Counted from the first letter of the stretch, positions 1-5,184 are shown. The stretch: 5,184 bases of DNA from Pseudomonadota bacterium (GCA_025360685.1 JANYBR010000454.1:1-5184); one strand, 5' to 3'. Notes: generated by a model not told the origin, from the sequence alone. Translations and numbers: made by a program.

Positions 1-614
1 AAGAACGCGTGACGATCTGCGGTGACGAGCGCATTATCGTAATGCCAGTTCATCTCGAACTGGCCATTCGCGTCCTCGTGGTCGTTCTGATAGGGTTGCC
101 AGCCAAGCGTCTGCATCGCATCGCAGATTTCGGTGATGACATCATAGCGGCGCATGAGCGCCTGCTGATCGTAACAGGGCTTCACCTGGGTATCGGCGGA
201 ATCCGCGATGGCCAAGCCATCGGGCGCGATTAAGAAGAATTCGCATTCGACGCCGGTCTTCATTTCGAGACCGCGCTCCGCGGCCCGCGCCATCTGCGCC
301 TTGAGTTGGTTGCGGGGGCCCTGTTCAACGGACTTGCCGCCCATATAGAGATCAGCTGCCAGCCAACCCACCTCTGGCTTCCACGGAAGCTGGATCAGGC
401 TGTCGGGATCGGGAACGGCAAACAGATCCGGGTCGGCGGGAGTCATATTCAGCCACGTCGCGAAACCAGCAAAGCTGGCTCCGTTTTTCGCCATGCCGGC
501 TATCGCCGATGCGGGAACAAGCTTCGCGCGTTGCGCACCAAACAGGTCGGTATAGGAAATCAGGAAGTACTTTATCGACCGTTCTTTGGCAGTCGCAGCA
601 AGGTCCAGCGCCAT
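1..614 (-). CDS. gmaS: Gamma-glutamylmethylamide synthetase, N-terminal 204 residues (GlnT-like, partial at the window edge)
   Basis: This enzyme of the glutamine synthetase superfamily ligates methylamine to the gamma-carboxyl of glutamate using ATP, in the cytoplasm, as the entry step of the N-methylglutamate pathway. I translated it by hand from the ATG at 614-612; the frame stays open to the left edge, so the C-terminal half is missing (relatives are about 430-450 residues). Visible family marks are the metal-binding motif GVECEFFL (121-128, with E123 and E125) and HEDANGQFE (179-187, with E180 and E187), which match the catalytic glutamates of glutamine synthetases. The N-terminal beta-grasp part contains YTDLFGAQRAKLVP (21-34). 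The start is supported by AGGGGG nine bases upstream. It lies 96 nt downstream of mgsC on the same strand. Sequence alone could also fit a type III glutamine synthetase (GlnT); the mgsABC neighbours favour GmaS. Confidence 0.9.
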   Translation of the reverse strand, partial: MALDLAATAKERSIKYFLISYTDLFGAQRAKLVPASAIAGMAKNGASFAGFATWLNMTPADPDLFAVPDPDSLIQLPWKPEVGWLAADLYMGGKSVEQGPRNQLKAQMARAAERGLEMKTGVECEFFLIAPDGLAIADSADTQVKPCYDQQALMRRYDVITEICDAMQTLGWQPYQNDHEDANGQFEMNWHYDNALVTADRHAF

Positions 615-710
615 ATAACAATTCCCCCTGGGTTCACATTCGTTAGCCGCGTTGCGTTTGATTCGTCGCGGTCGTCGTTTTTTCTTGTTTAATATGCGAT
701 CGCGCCGGCC
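615..710 (-). other. mgsC-gmaS intergenic spacer
   Basis: This 96-nt spacer is the longest gap in the window. Its mgsC-proximal end holds two adjoining palindromes (GCCGGC at 704-709 and GCGATCGC at 697-704), followed by an A-rich stretch around 681-692. I see no stem-loop plus T-run that would make a terminator, and no convincing -35/-10 pair. gmaS is therefore probably read through from the mgs genes, though a divergent or regulated promoter cannot be excluded. Confidence 0.45.
624..629 (-). promoter_or_regulatory. Ribosome binding site of gmaS
   Basis: AGGGGG lies nine bases before the ATG at 614-612. It decides the start, because another ATG-initiated frame (from 621) overlaps this region but translates to nothing recognisable. 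Confidence 0.6.
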
Positions 711-2054
711 TCAGAGTCCGCGCCCCGGAACGCCCGGTATCCAGTCAGTGCCCGCAAGCGGTACCCGAGCCATGGCGGCCGCCTCGATAGTAAGCGCGAC
801 CAGATCCTCGGGCTCCAGATTGTGGACATGACTTTTCCCGCAAGCGCGCGCAATGGCCTGCGCTTCAAGCGTCAATACTGACAGATAATTAGCAAGGCGA
901 TGACCGGCCTTGACCGGATCAAGGCGTGCAGCCAATTCCGGATCCTGCGTGGTGATGCCCGCCGGGTCGCGGCCTTCCTGCCAGTCGTCATAGGCCCCGG
1001 CAGTCGTACCGAGCTTGCGATATTCTTCTTCGAGAAGTGGATCGTTATCGCCAAGCGCGATCAGAGCAGCCGTCCCGATCGCCACCGCGTCAGCACCAAG
1101 CGCCAGCGCTTTGGCGACATCGGCACCGGTCCGGATACCGCCCGATACGATCAATTGCACCTTGCGATGAAGCCCGAGATCCTGGAGCGCCTGTGCCGCT
1201 TGATGGATGCATGCGAGGGTCGGAATGCCGACGTTTTCGATGAACACTTCCTGCGTGGCCGCTGTACCGCCCTGCATACCATCGACCACAACGACATCGG
1301 CTCCGGCCTTGGCCGCGAGCGCGGTGTCGTAGTATGGCCGCGACCCGCCGATCTTGACGTAAATTGGTTTCTCCCAGTCGGTGATCTCGCGCAATTCACC
1401 GATCTTGATCTCGAGATCGTCCGGACCGGTCCAATCTGGATGGCGGCACGCCGAGCGCTGGTCGATGCCTTCGGGCAGGCAGCGCATCCCGGCAACGCGC
1501 GCACTGATCTTCTGGCCGAGCAGCATCCCTCCACCACCAGGCTTTGCGCCCTGGCCAACAACGACTTCGATCGCATCCGCCCTCCGCAGGTCGTCGGGGT
1601 TCATGCCATAGCGCGAGGGCAGATACTGATATACGAGCGTCTGCGAATGGCCGCGCTCTTCAGGAGTCATGCCGCCGTCGCCGGTCGTCGTCGAGGTGCC
1701 GACTGCGCTCGCTCCGCGCCCTAACGCCTCCTTGGCGGGACCCGATAGTGCACCAAAGCTCATGCCGGCGATCGTCACCGGTGTCTTTAGCTTGATTGGC
1801 TTGCTCGCAAACCGATTGCCGAGAATGACATCGGTCCCGCATTTCTCGCGATAGCCTTCAAGCGGATAGCGCGACATGGACGCCCCGAGGAACAGCAAAT
1901 CGTCAAAATGCGGCACTGCTCGCTTTGCACCGCCGCCACGAATATCATAGATACCGGTCGCCGCCGCGCGATGGATTTGCGAAATGGTATAGGGATCAAA
2001 AGTTGCGGAAAAGCGCGGTGGGGTTCGCGGGGTGGACAGCAGGCTCTCGCTCAT
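711..2054 (-). CDS. mgsC: N-methylglutamate synthase FMN-binding subunit (GltB-like synthase domain; also called GlxD)
   Basis: This is the FMN-dependent synthase subunit that forms N-methylglutamate from a 2-oxoglutarate/methylamine imine; it is homologous to the synthase domain of glutamate synthase. From the ATG at 2054 it has 447 residues. Marks along the TIM barrel are PVTIAGMSFGALSG (92-105), TSTTTGDGGM (120-129), GQGAKPGGGGMLLGQKIS (167-184), KIGGSRPYYDTA (234-245), VDGMQGGTAATQE (257-269) and the FMN-phosphate loop SGGIRTGADVAKALALGADA (304-323). A TTG at 2066, directly after the mgsB stop, would add four residues, but only the ATG has an SD-like GGACGAG upstream. Where glutamate synthases carry the 3Fe-4S cysteines, before the conserved GIxTQDPEL, this protein has DDWQEGRDPAGITTQDPEL (356-374) with no cysteine. 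It follows mgsB by 12 nt. Assignment as MgsC rather than a true glutamate synthase rests on the gmaS context. Confidence 0.92.
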   Translation of the reverse strand: MSESLLSTPRTPPRFSATFDPYTISQIHRAAATGIYDIRGGGAKRAVPHFDDLLFLGASMSRYPLEGYREKCGTDVILGNRFASKPIKLKTPVTIAGMSFGALSGPAKEALGRGASAVGTSTTTGDGGMTPEERGHSQTLVYQYLPSRYGMNPDDLRRADAIEVVVGQGAKPGGGGMLLGQKISARVAGMRCLPEGIDQRSACRHPDWTGPDDLEIKIGELREITDWEKPIYVKIGGSRPYYDTALAAKAGADVVVVDGMQGGTAATQEVFIENVGIPTLACIHQAAQALQDLGLHRKVQLIVSGGIRTGADVAKALALGADAVAIGTAALIALGDNDPLLEEEYRKLGTTAGAYDDWQEGRDPAGITTQDPELAARLDPVKAGHRLANYLSVLTLEAQAIARACGKSHVHNLEPEDLVALTIEAAAMARVPLAGTDWIPGVPGRGL

Positions 2055-2066
2055 CGTCTCGTCCAA

Positions 2067-2744
2067 TCAGTAGGCGTTGTCGATATGGAAATGGTACAGG
2101 CGGCGAGCCGAGCCGTAGAGGCGGAAACCATCGACCGACACATCGATGCCTGCGCGACCGAGCAGACCGGACAGGATCGTCCGCTCTTCGTCGCCGATCA
2201 CCTTCTCCTCGCAATCGGAACCCAGGCTCTTCACTTCTCCGCGCACAAACAGCCGCGCCTCGTAGATCGAGTCGCCGAGCGCCTCGCCAGCATCACCAAG
2301 AACGACGAGACTTCCAGCCTGCGCCATGAACGCGCTCATCGGTCCGATCGAACCTTTTACGACGATCTCGATGCCCTTCATCGATATGCCGCAGCGCGCC
2401 GAGGCATTCCCCTCGATGACCAATAGCCCGCCCTGACCTGTAGCTCCGGCTGCCTGACTCGCGTCGCCTTTGACGCGCACGATACCCGACATCATGTTCT
2501 CGGCGAGCCCGACCCCCGCATTGCCGTTGATGGTGATCTCGGCATGCTTGTTCATGCCTGCGCAGTAATAGCCCACATGACCATCAATCTCGATGTCGAT
2601 AGGCGCATCGACGCCGGCTGCGATGGAGTGCCGGCCGCCGGGATTGCAGATCGTCCAGCCTGTCTCGTTGGTATTCTCGGGCAGATTGTGAAGCGCGCGA
2701 TTGAGGTCTCGAATTGACACCGTGGCGAGGTCAACGACAGGCAT
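2067..2744 (-). CDS. mgsB: N-methylglutamate synthase GXGXG beta-helix subunit (GltB C-terminal-domain-like; also called GlxC)
   Basis: The 225-residue protein corresponds to the C-terminal GXGXG domain of glutamate synthase, here a separate subunit. That domain is a right-handed beta-helix which in GltB packs against the amidotransferase and synthase domains. It is structural, with no catalytic residues. Six turns can be read directly: glycines at 55, 74, 93, 112, 131 and 150 are spaced exactly 19 residues apart, each starting a G-x-x-(G/S)-like turn (for example GNAGVG, GDASQAAG, GNASARCG, GSIG, GDAGEALG). The ATG shares its A with the mgsA stop codon (TAATG), and GGGAG in the last mgsA codons serves as Shine-Dalgarno, so translation is likely coupled to mgsA. 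The C-terminal segment (170-225) departs from the repeat and is rich in charged residues. The alternative name depends only on genome convention. Confidence 0.92.
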   Translation of the reverse strand: MPVVDLATVSIRDLNRALHNLPENTNETGWTICNPGGRHSIAAGVDAPIDIEIDGHVGYYCAGMNKHAEITINGNAGVGLAENMMSGIVRVKGDASQAAGATGQGGLLVIEGNASARCGISMKGIEIVVKGSIGPMSAFMAQAGSLVVLGDAGEALGDSIYEARLFVRGEVKSLGSDCEEKVIGDEERTILSGLLGRAGIDVSVDGFRLYGSARRLYHFHIDNAY

Positions 2745-3631
2745 TAATGACGCTCCCAGGCGTAGACACGGGCGGGTTCAGGCTCGAAGAGACGAGCGTT
2801 CTCGATGCCCGGCAGGCCGACAAGCGCGCGATATTCCGTGCCGAAAGCGACATACCGGTCGGTCTCTGCCATCACCGCCGGCTTGCACGCGATCGGATCG
2901 CGCAAGACAGCAAAGCCGGTCTCGGTGCCGACGACGAAGGTGTAGAAACCATCGAGAGTTTCAAGGCTCGACTCGAGCGCCTTGCTCAGACTGTCGCCCT
3001 CCTGCATGCGCCACGTCAGGTAACCGGCCGCAACTTCAGAGTCGTTGTCCGTGGTGAAGCTGAGCCCTTCACGCTCCAGATTACGGCGCACGGTGCGATG
3101 GTTGGACAGCGAACCATTATGAACGAGACACTGGTCGGCACCGGCCGAGAAAGGATGGGCGCCAGCGGTCGTGACCGCCGACTCAGTTGCCATGCGGGTG
3201 TGACCGATGCCGTGAGTGCCCGCCATTTGCTCAAGCCCAAAGCGACTGACGACCTGTTTCGGCAGACCGACCTCCTTGTAGAGTTCGATCCGGCGCCCAC
3301 CCCCTGTCACCGCAACGTCGGGTCGCTCGGCGGCGAGCCAATCGCGCGCCTTGTCGGCTGCGTGCCTGGGAAGCGAGAGCACGAGATGGGTATCGCGCGT
3401 CACCGATCCAACAGCGACGCCAAGCGCCTTGGATAACGCATCCGCCAGGCCGCCGAGATTCTTGCCGCGCACAGTGATCTTGAAGCCACTCTCCGTGCCG
3501 GGCCCGTAAATCGCAAAGCCGGTGCTGTCGGGACCGCGATCAGTCATAACTTCGAGCATGCCGCCAAGCATGCTTCCAAGGCGCGACTCCAACGCGCGGT
3601 CCTTGAGAAATAGGCCAACAATTCCACACAT
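2744..3631 (-). CDS. mgsA: N-methylglutamate synthase amidotransferase subunit (class II glutamine amidotransferase; also called GlxB)
   Basis: This 295-residue class II (Ntn-type) amidotransferase subunit is expected to cleave the gamma-amide of gamma-glutamylmethylamide (or glutamine) and release the amine towards MgsC. The protein begins MCGIVGLF; after Met removal Cys2 is the N-terminal nucleophile. Other family residues are DRGPDSTG (31-38), GHTRMATE (143-150), HP (159-160), the oxyanion-hole motif HNGSLSN (171-177), TDNDSE (194-199) and LRDPIACKP (243-251). No active-site residue is missing. It is shorter than the GltB amidotransferase domain and has no fused synthase part. The start has GGAG six bases upstream. 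It is the first gene after the promoter-bearing gap and overlaps mgsB by one base (TAATG). Specificity for methylated amide is inferred from gmaS in the same block. Confidence 0.92.
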   Translation of the reverse strand: MCGIVGLFLKDRALESRLGSMLGGMLEVMTDRGPDSTGFAIYGPGTESGFKITVRGKNLGGLADALSKALGVAVGSVTRDTHLVLSLPRHAADKARDWLAAERPDVAVTGGGRRIELYKEVGLPKQVVSRFGLEQMAGTHGIGHTRMATESAVTTAGAHPFSAGADQCLVHNGSLSNHRTVRRNLEREGLSFTTDNDSEVAAGYLTWRMQEGDSLSKALESSLETLDGFYTFVVGTETGFAVLRDPIACKPAVMAETDRYVAFGTEYRALVGLPGIENARLFEPEPARVYAWERH

Positions 3632-3637
3632 GAGATG

Positions 3638-3641
3638 CTCC
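3638..3641 (-). promoter_or_regulatory. Ribosome binding site of mgsA
   Basis: GGAG sits six bases before the ATG at 3631-3629. It confirms the MCGIVG start, which must be exact because Cys2 is the catalytic nucleophile. Confidence 0.65.
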
Positions 3642-3646
3642 GTCGC

Positions 3647-3660
3647 TTGACGCGTGTGAA
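3647..3660. promoter_or_regulatory. Imperfect palindrome at the predicted mgsA transcription start (possible operator)
   Basis: TTGACGCGTGTGAA pairs at five of seven positions and is centred on the mgsA leader, immediately downstream of the predicted -10 box. Its place would suit a repressor site. Palindromes this weak also arise by chance in GC-rich DNA. Confidence 0.2.
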
Positions 3661-3664
3661 CGTT

Positions 3665-3692
3665 TTTATCGCGCGTATGGCGGGTCTGTCAA
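3665..3692 (-). promoter_or_regulatory. Predicted sigma70-type promoter driving mgsABC
   Basis: On the minus strand a perfect -35 box TTGACA (3692-3687) is followed, after 16 bases, by GATAAA (3670-3665), which matches four of six positions of TATAAT (or ATAAAA with a 17-base spacer). An A/T-rich tract (about 3698-3721), resembling an UP element, lies just upstream of the -35 box. The predicted start falls near 3658, leaving a leader of about 27 bases with the mgsA Shine-Dalgarno. The -35 box overlaps the annotated folB stop codon. The prediction is by eye. Confidence 0.55.
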
Positions 3693-4108
3693 TGAGAGGA
3701 ATAAATTTTTCTTCTTAAGAAATCATTCCCAGAGCTGCGAGCTTTTTGAGCGGAGCCGCATCGGCCTCGCGTCATCACAACTTCGACTCCGGCTACGTCG
3801 GCGGTGGGCACCCGCGCGGAGGGCTTCGCGATGCGTACTGTCACACGCTCGATGGGCGAGTAAGAAAGCAGCCCACGCCCCAACCGGTCGGCGAAAGTCT
3901 CGACCAGAATGATGTGGCCGCTTGCCGCAATCGTCTGCGCTTCGCGCACAACCACACCATAATCGAGCGTGTCCACGAGCGCAGGGCCACGCACCGGGCG
4001 GATCAGCAGATCGATGTCGATCAGCAGCGTTTGCCGGCGCCCGCGTTCATGATCATGGACGCCGATTTCCGCCTCAATCCGCCCCCCCCGTACAACAGCG
4101 TCGTCGTT
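3689..4108 (-). CDS. folB: Dihydroneopterin aldolase-like protein (FolB family), start unresolved and possibly frameshifted
   Basis: The FolB family cleaves 7,8-dihydroneopterin in folate synthesis; here it probably supports the H4F pool used by FolD and PurU. The core is clear: IEAEIGVHDHERGRRQ ending near 4031, LVDTLDYG near 3961, LVETFADRLG near 3901 and VTVRIAKPSA near 3826. These supply the equivalents of the catalytic Glu (codon 4048-4046), Tyr (3961-3959), Glu (3901-3899) and Lys (3826-3824). No ATG, GTG, TTG or CTG occurs in this frame before the core, back to an in-frame stop at 4156-4154; the first GTG (3994) would remove the first catalytic Glu. The listed upstream end is thus only the limit of plausible coding sequence. 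The last 25 or so codons (GRCGSAQK onward) look unlike a FolB end and run into AT-rich promoter DNA. Either sequence errors or a damaged gene is possible. Overall length would be about 140 residues against about 120 usual. Confidence 0.7.
   Translation of the reverse strand, partial: NDDAVVRGGRIEAEIGVHDHERGRRQTLLIDIDLLIRPVRGPALVDTLDYGVVVREAQTIAASGHIILVETFADRLGRGLLSYSPIERVTVRIAKPSARVPTADVAGVEVVMTRGRCGSAQKARSSGNDFLRRKIYSSH
4082..4089. repeat. Homopolymer of eight C (eight G on the coding strand) inside the folB 5' region
   Basis: An uninterrupted eight-base run lies six bases upstream of the codons for the conserved FolB core. Such runs are prone to sequencing errors and to polymerase or ribosome slippage. 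One extra G here would join the folB core to the reading frame that opens with a GTG overlapping the folD stop. Confidence 0.8.
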
Positions 4109-4120
4109 ATGGTGACGACG

Positions 4121-4129
4121 CCTCCTTCC
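4121..4129 (-). promoter_or_regulatory. Strong Shine-Dalgarno sequence upstream of folB
   Basis: GGAAGGAGG is the best ribosome-binding sequence in the window, yet no standard start codon follows at a normal distance. Ten bases downstream the sequence reads ATAACGACGACGC, where an ATG would be expected. The site argues that folB translation starts, or once started, close to 4110. Confidence 0.6.
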
Positions 4130-4148
4130 GGAATAGTGTTCGCCGCGG

Positions 4149-5018
4149 TCACGTCAGCCCGCGGCGCTGGCGAGCGGCTTCCACGGTGTTGCGCAAGAGA
4201 CAAGCGATCGTCATGGGCCCAACGCCGCCCGGCACCGGCGTGATCGCATTTGCCACTTTGCGCGCCTCGTCGAAGGCAACATCACCGACCAAGCGCGACT
4301 TGCCATCGGCAGTTGGCACCCGATTGATGCCGACATCGATGATGATGGCGCCCGGCTTGATCCATTCACCGCGGATCATCTCGGGCCGACCAACGGCGGC
4401 CACCAGTATATCCGCGCGACGGCAAATTGCGGGAAGATCACGACTTCTGGAATGACAAACAGTGACGGTGCAGCTCTCACCCAACAACAGTTGTGCCATC
4501 GGCTTGCCGACAATGTTAGAGCGGCCGACGATCACCGCATCGAGGCCCGCGAAGTTGTCGCGGACGCTCTTTAGGAGCAGCAGCGATCCCAGTGGCGTGC
4601 ACGGCACGATGCCCCCCGTCCCGGTCGCCACCCGTCCCACATTGATCGGATGGAATCCATCAACGTCTTTCGATGGATTGATCGCGCGCAGGACGCGGTT
4701 GGCGTTAATCTGCGCCGGAAGCGGCAACTGCACCAGAATGCCGTCCACCGCCGGATCGCCATTAAGCCCTTCGATCAACGCGAGCAACGCGGCTTCGCTG
4801 GCGTCGGCGGGGAGCCGATGCTCGAACGATTCCATGCCAGCTTCGACGGTCTGCGTGGCCTTGCTACGAACATAGACGCGGCTCGCGGGATCTTCACCGA
4901 CGAGGACGACGGCGAGCCCCGGCTTGATGCCGCGCTTCGTCAGATCGGCAACCTCGGCCGCGACAGCGACGCGAAGCTCCGCGGCGATAGCCTTGCCGTC
5001 GATCAATCGTGCGCTCAT
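4149..5018 (-). CDS. folD: Bifunctional methylene-tetrahydrofolate dehydrogenase / methenyl-tetrahydrofolate cyclohydrolase
   Basis: FolD interconverts 5,10-methylene-, methenyl- and 10-formyl-H4F in the cytoplasm. At 289 residues it matches the usual family length. The catalytic Y49-x3-K53 pair lies in ASRVYVRSK, followed by GILVQLPLP (93-101), KDVDGFHPIN (117-126), PCTPLG (139-144), the dinucleotide-binding loop VGRSNIVGKP (164-173) and the C-terminal PVPGGVGPMT (261-270). Arg166-Ser167 in that loop is the arrangement usual in NADP-dependent FolD. The ATG is three bases after the purU stop (TGAGCGATG), with GGGA in the last purU codons as a weak Shine-Dalgarno, implying coupling. In this setting the likely net direction is oxidative, from methylene-H4F made by N-methylglutamate dehydrogenase towards 10-formyl-H4F. 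It may be a pathway-dedicated copy in addition to a housekeeping folD, which cannot be seen from here. Confidence 0.97.
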   Translation of the reverse strand: MSARLIDGKAIAAELRVAVAAEVADLTKRGIKPGLAVVLVGEDPASRVYVRSKATQTVEAGMESFEHRLPADASEAALLALIEGLNGDPAVDGILVQLPLPAQINANRVLRAINPSKDVDGFHPINVGRVATGTGGIVPCTPLGSLLLLKSVRDNFAGLDAVIVGRSNIVGKPMAQLLLGESCTVTVCHSRSRDLPAICRRADILVAAVGRPEMIRGEWIKPGAIIIDVGINRVPTADGKSRLVGDVAFDEARKVANAITPVPGGVGPMTIACLLRNTVEAARQRRGLT

Positions 5019-5021
5019 CGC

Positions 5022-5184
5022 TCAGTCCCGGAACACGACGGTGGTTGCCCCGTTGGGTAGCGCCCGTCCGTCGAGATGGAACGCGACCGCACGCGCAAGC
5101 ACTCGGCGCTCGATGTCGCGGCCCTTGCGCGCCAGATCGTCGGGGCTGTCTTGATGGCTGACCCGCTCGACGTCCTGTTCGATA
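5022..5184 (-). CDS. purU: Formyltetrahydrofolate deformylase, C-terminal 53 residues (partial at the window edge)
   Basis: PurU hydrolyses 10-formyl-H4F to formate and H4F. Only the end is visible: IEQDVERVSHQDSPDD, then LARKGRDIERRVLARAVAFH, ending NGATTVVFRD. The IEQDV start continues the GPIIEQ segment of the formyltransferase fold, and the KGRDIERRVLARAV helix and TVVF end are typical of PurU. The catalytic Asn-His-Asp residues lie upstream, outside the window. The stop (5024-5022) is three bases from the folD start, so the two are almost certainly co-transcribed. Paired with FolD it would drain C1 units to formate and recycle H4F. Purine-related formate supply is the alternative role, less likely beside mgs/gmaS. 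Confidence 0.92.
   Translation of the reverse strand, partial: IEQDVERVSHQDSPDDLARKGRDIERRVLARAVAFHLDGRALPNGATTVVFRD

Noticed and set aside
352..621. Minus-strand frame starting at the ATG at 621
   Set aside because: It overlaps gmaS in another frame. The gmaS frame carries glutamine-synthetase motifs and a spaced Shine-Dalgarno, and this one has neither.
697..709. Palindromes GCCGGC/GCGATCGC as an mgsC terminator
   Set aside because: They have no loop suitable for a stem-loop, and the following tract is A-rich, not T-rich, on the transcribed strand.
900..1724. Long plus-strand open frame (274 codons)
   Set aside because: It is the antisense shadow of mgsC. Its translation has no recognisable motif and is rich in Arg/Ala as expected from GC-rich antisense frames.
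2055..2066. TTG start for mgsC at 2066, giving four more residues
   Set aside because: There is no Shine-Dalgarno before the TTG. The ATG at 2054 has GGACGAG upstream and gives the MSESLL start.
2714..3436. Long plus-strand open frame (240 codons)
   Set aside because: It lies antisense to mgsA and the start of mgsB, both of which have full sets of family motifs. It shows no domain of its own.
711..3631. Reading the three genes as an ordinary split glutamate synthase (ammonia assimilation)
   Set aside because: gmaS, folD and purU adjoin, no beta-subunit (GltD) is present, and the 3Fe-4S cysteines are absent, so N-methylglutamate synthase fits better.
3712..3721. Perfect palindrome TTCTTAAGAA
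   Set aside because: Ten bases of AT-rich symmetry are easily explained by chance. It has no stem-loop/T-run character and lies in the putative UP-like tract.
3992..3994. GTG at 3994 as the true folB start
   Set aside because: It would drop the first beta strands and the catalytic Glu in GVHDHE, leaving an incomplete enzyme, while clear FolB sequence continues upstream.
3746..4243. Plus-strand open frame over folB and the end of folD
   Set aside because: It is antisense to recognisable FolB and FolD sequence and has no ribosome-binding site or motif.

Overview
The window is a compact, GC-rich, single-strand gene block. Every gene that can be supported lies on the minus strand. Gene content and protein sequence point to a methylotrophic or methylamine-using proteobacterium, most likely an alphaproteobacterium; no lower rank can be read from the sequence. 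The block encodes part of the N-methylglutamate pathway for methylated amines, together with a tetrahydrofolate (H4F) branch that oxidises the released C1 unit.

In transcription order (right to left): the C-terminal end of purU (10-formyl-H4F deformylase, cut by the right edge); folD (methylene-H4F dehydrogenase/cyclohydrolase); a folB-like dihydroneopterin aldolase with an unresolved start and a questionable end; a short AT-rich gap with a good sigma70-type promoter; mgsA, mgsB and mgsC (the three subunits of N-methylglutamate synthase, also named glxBCD in some genomes); a 96-nt gap; and the N-terminal 204 residues of gmaS (gamma-glutamylmethylamide synthetase, a type III glutamine-synthetase relative, cut by the left edge). 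No RNA gene, mobile element, CRISPR array or rho-independent terminator was seen, and no gap between genes exceeds 100 bases.

How the genes work together (family knowledge plus inference): GmaS joins methylamine to glutamate with ATP. MgsA is built to split the gamma-glutamyl amide, and MgsB/MgsC to pass the methylamine to an FMN site where N-methylglutamate is formed. N-methylglutamate dehydrogenase (mgdABCD/sox-like, not in this window) would then yield methylene-H4F. FolD converts this to 10-formyl-H4F and PurU releases formate and free H4F. FolB would help supply the folate carrier.

Points most worth a second look: the folB reading frame (no usable in-frame start, an eight-G run, a strong Shine-Dalgarno sequence without a matching start codon); the internal mgsA promoter; and an MgsC that lacks the glutamate synthase 3Fe-4S cysteines. 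The system itself is a known pathway. I see no evidence for a wholly new one.
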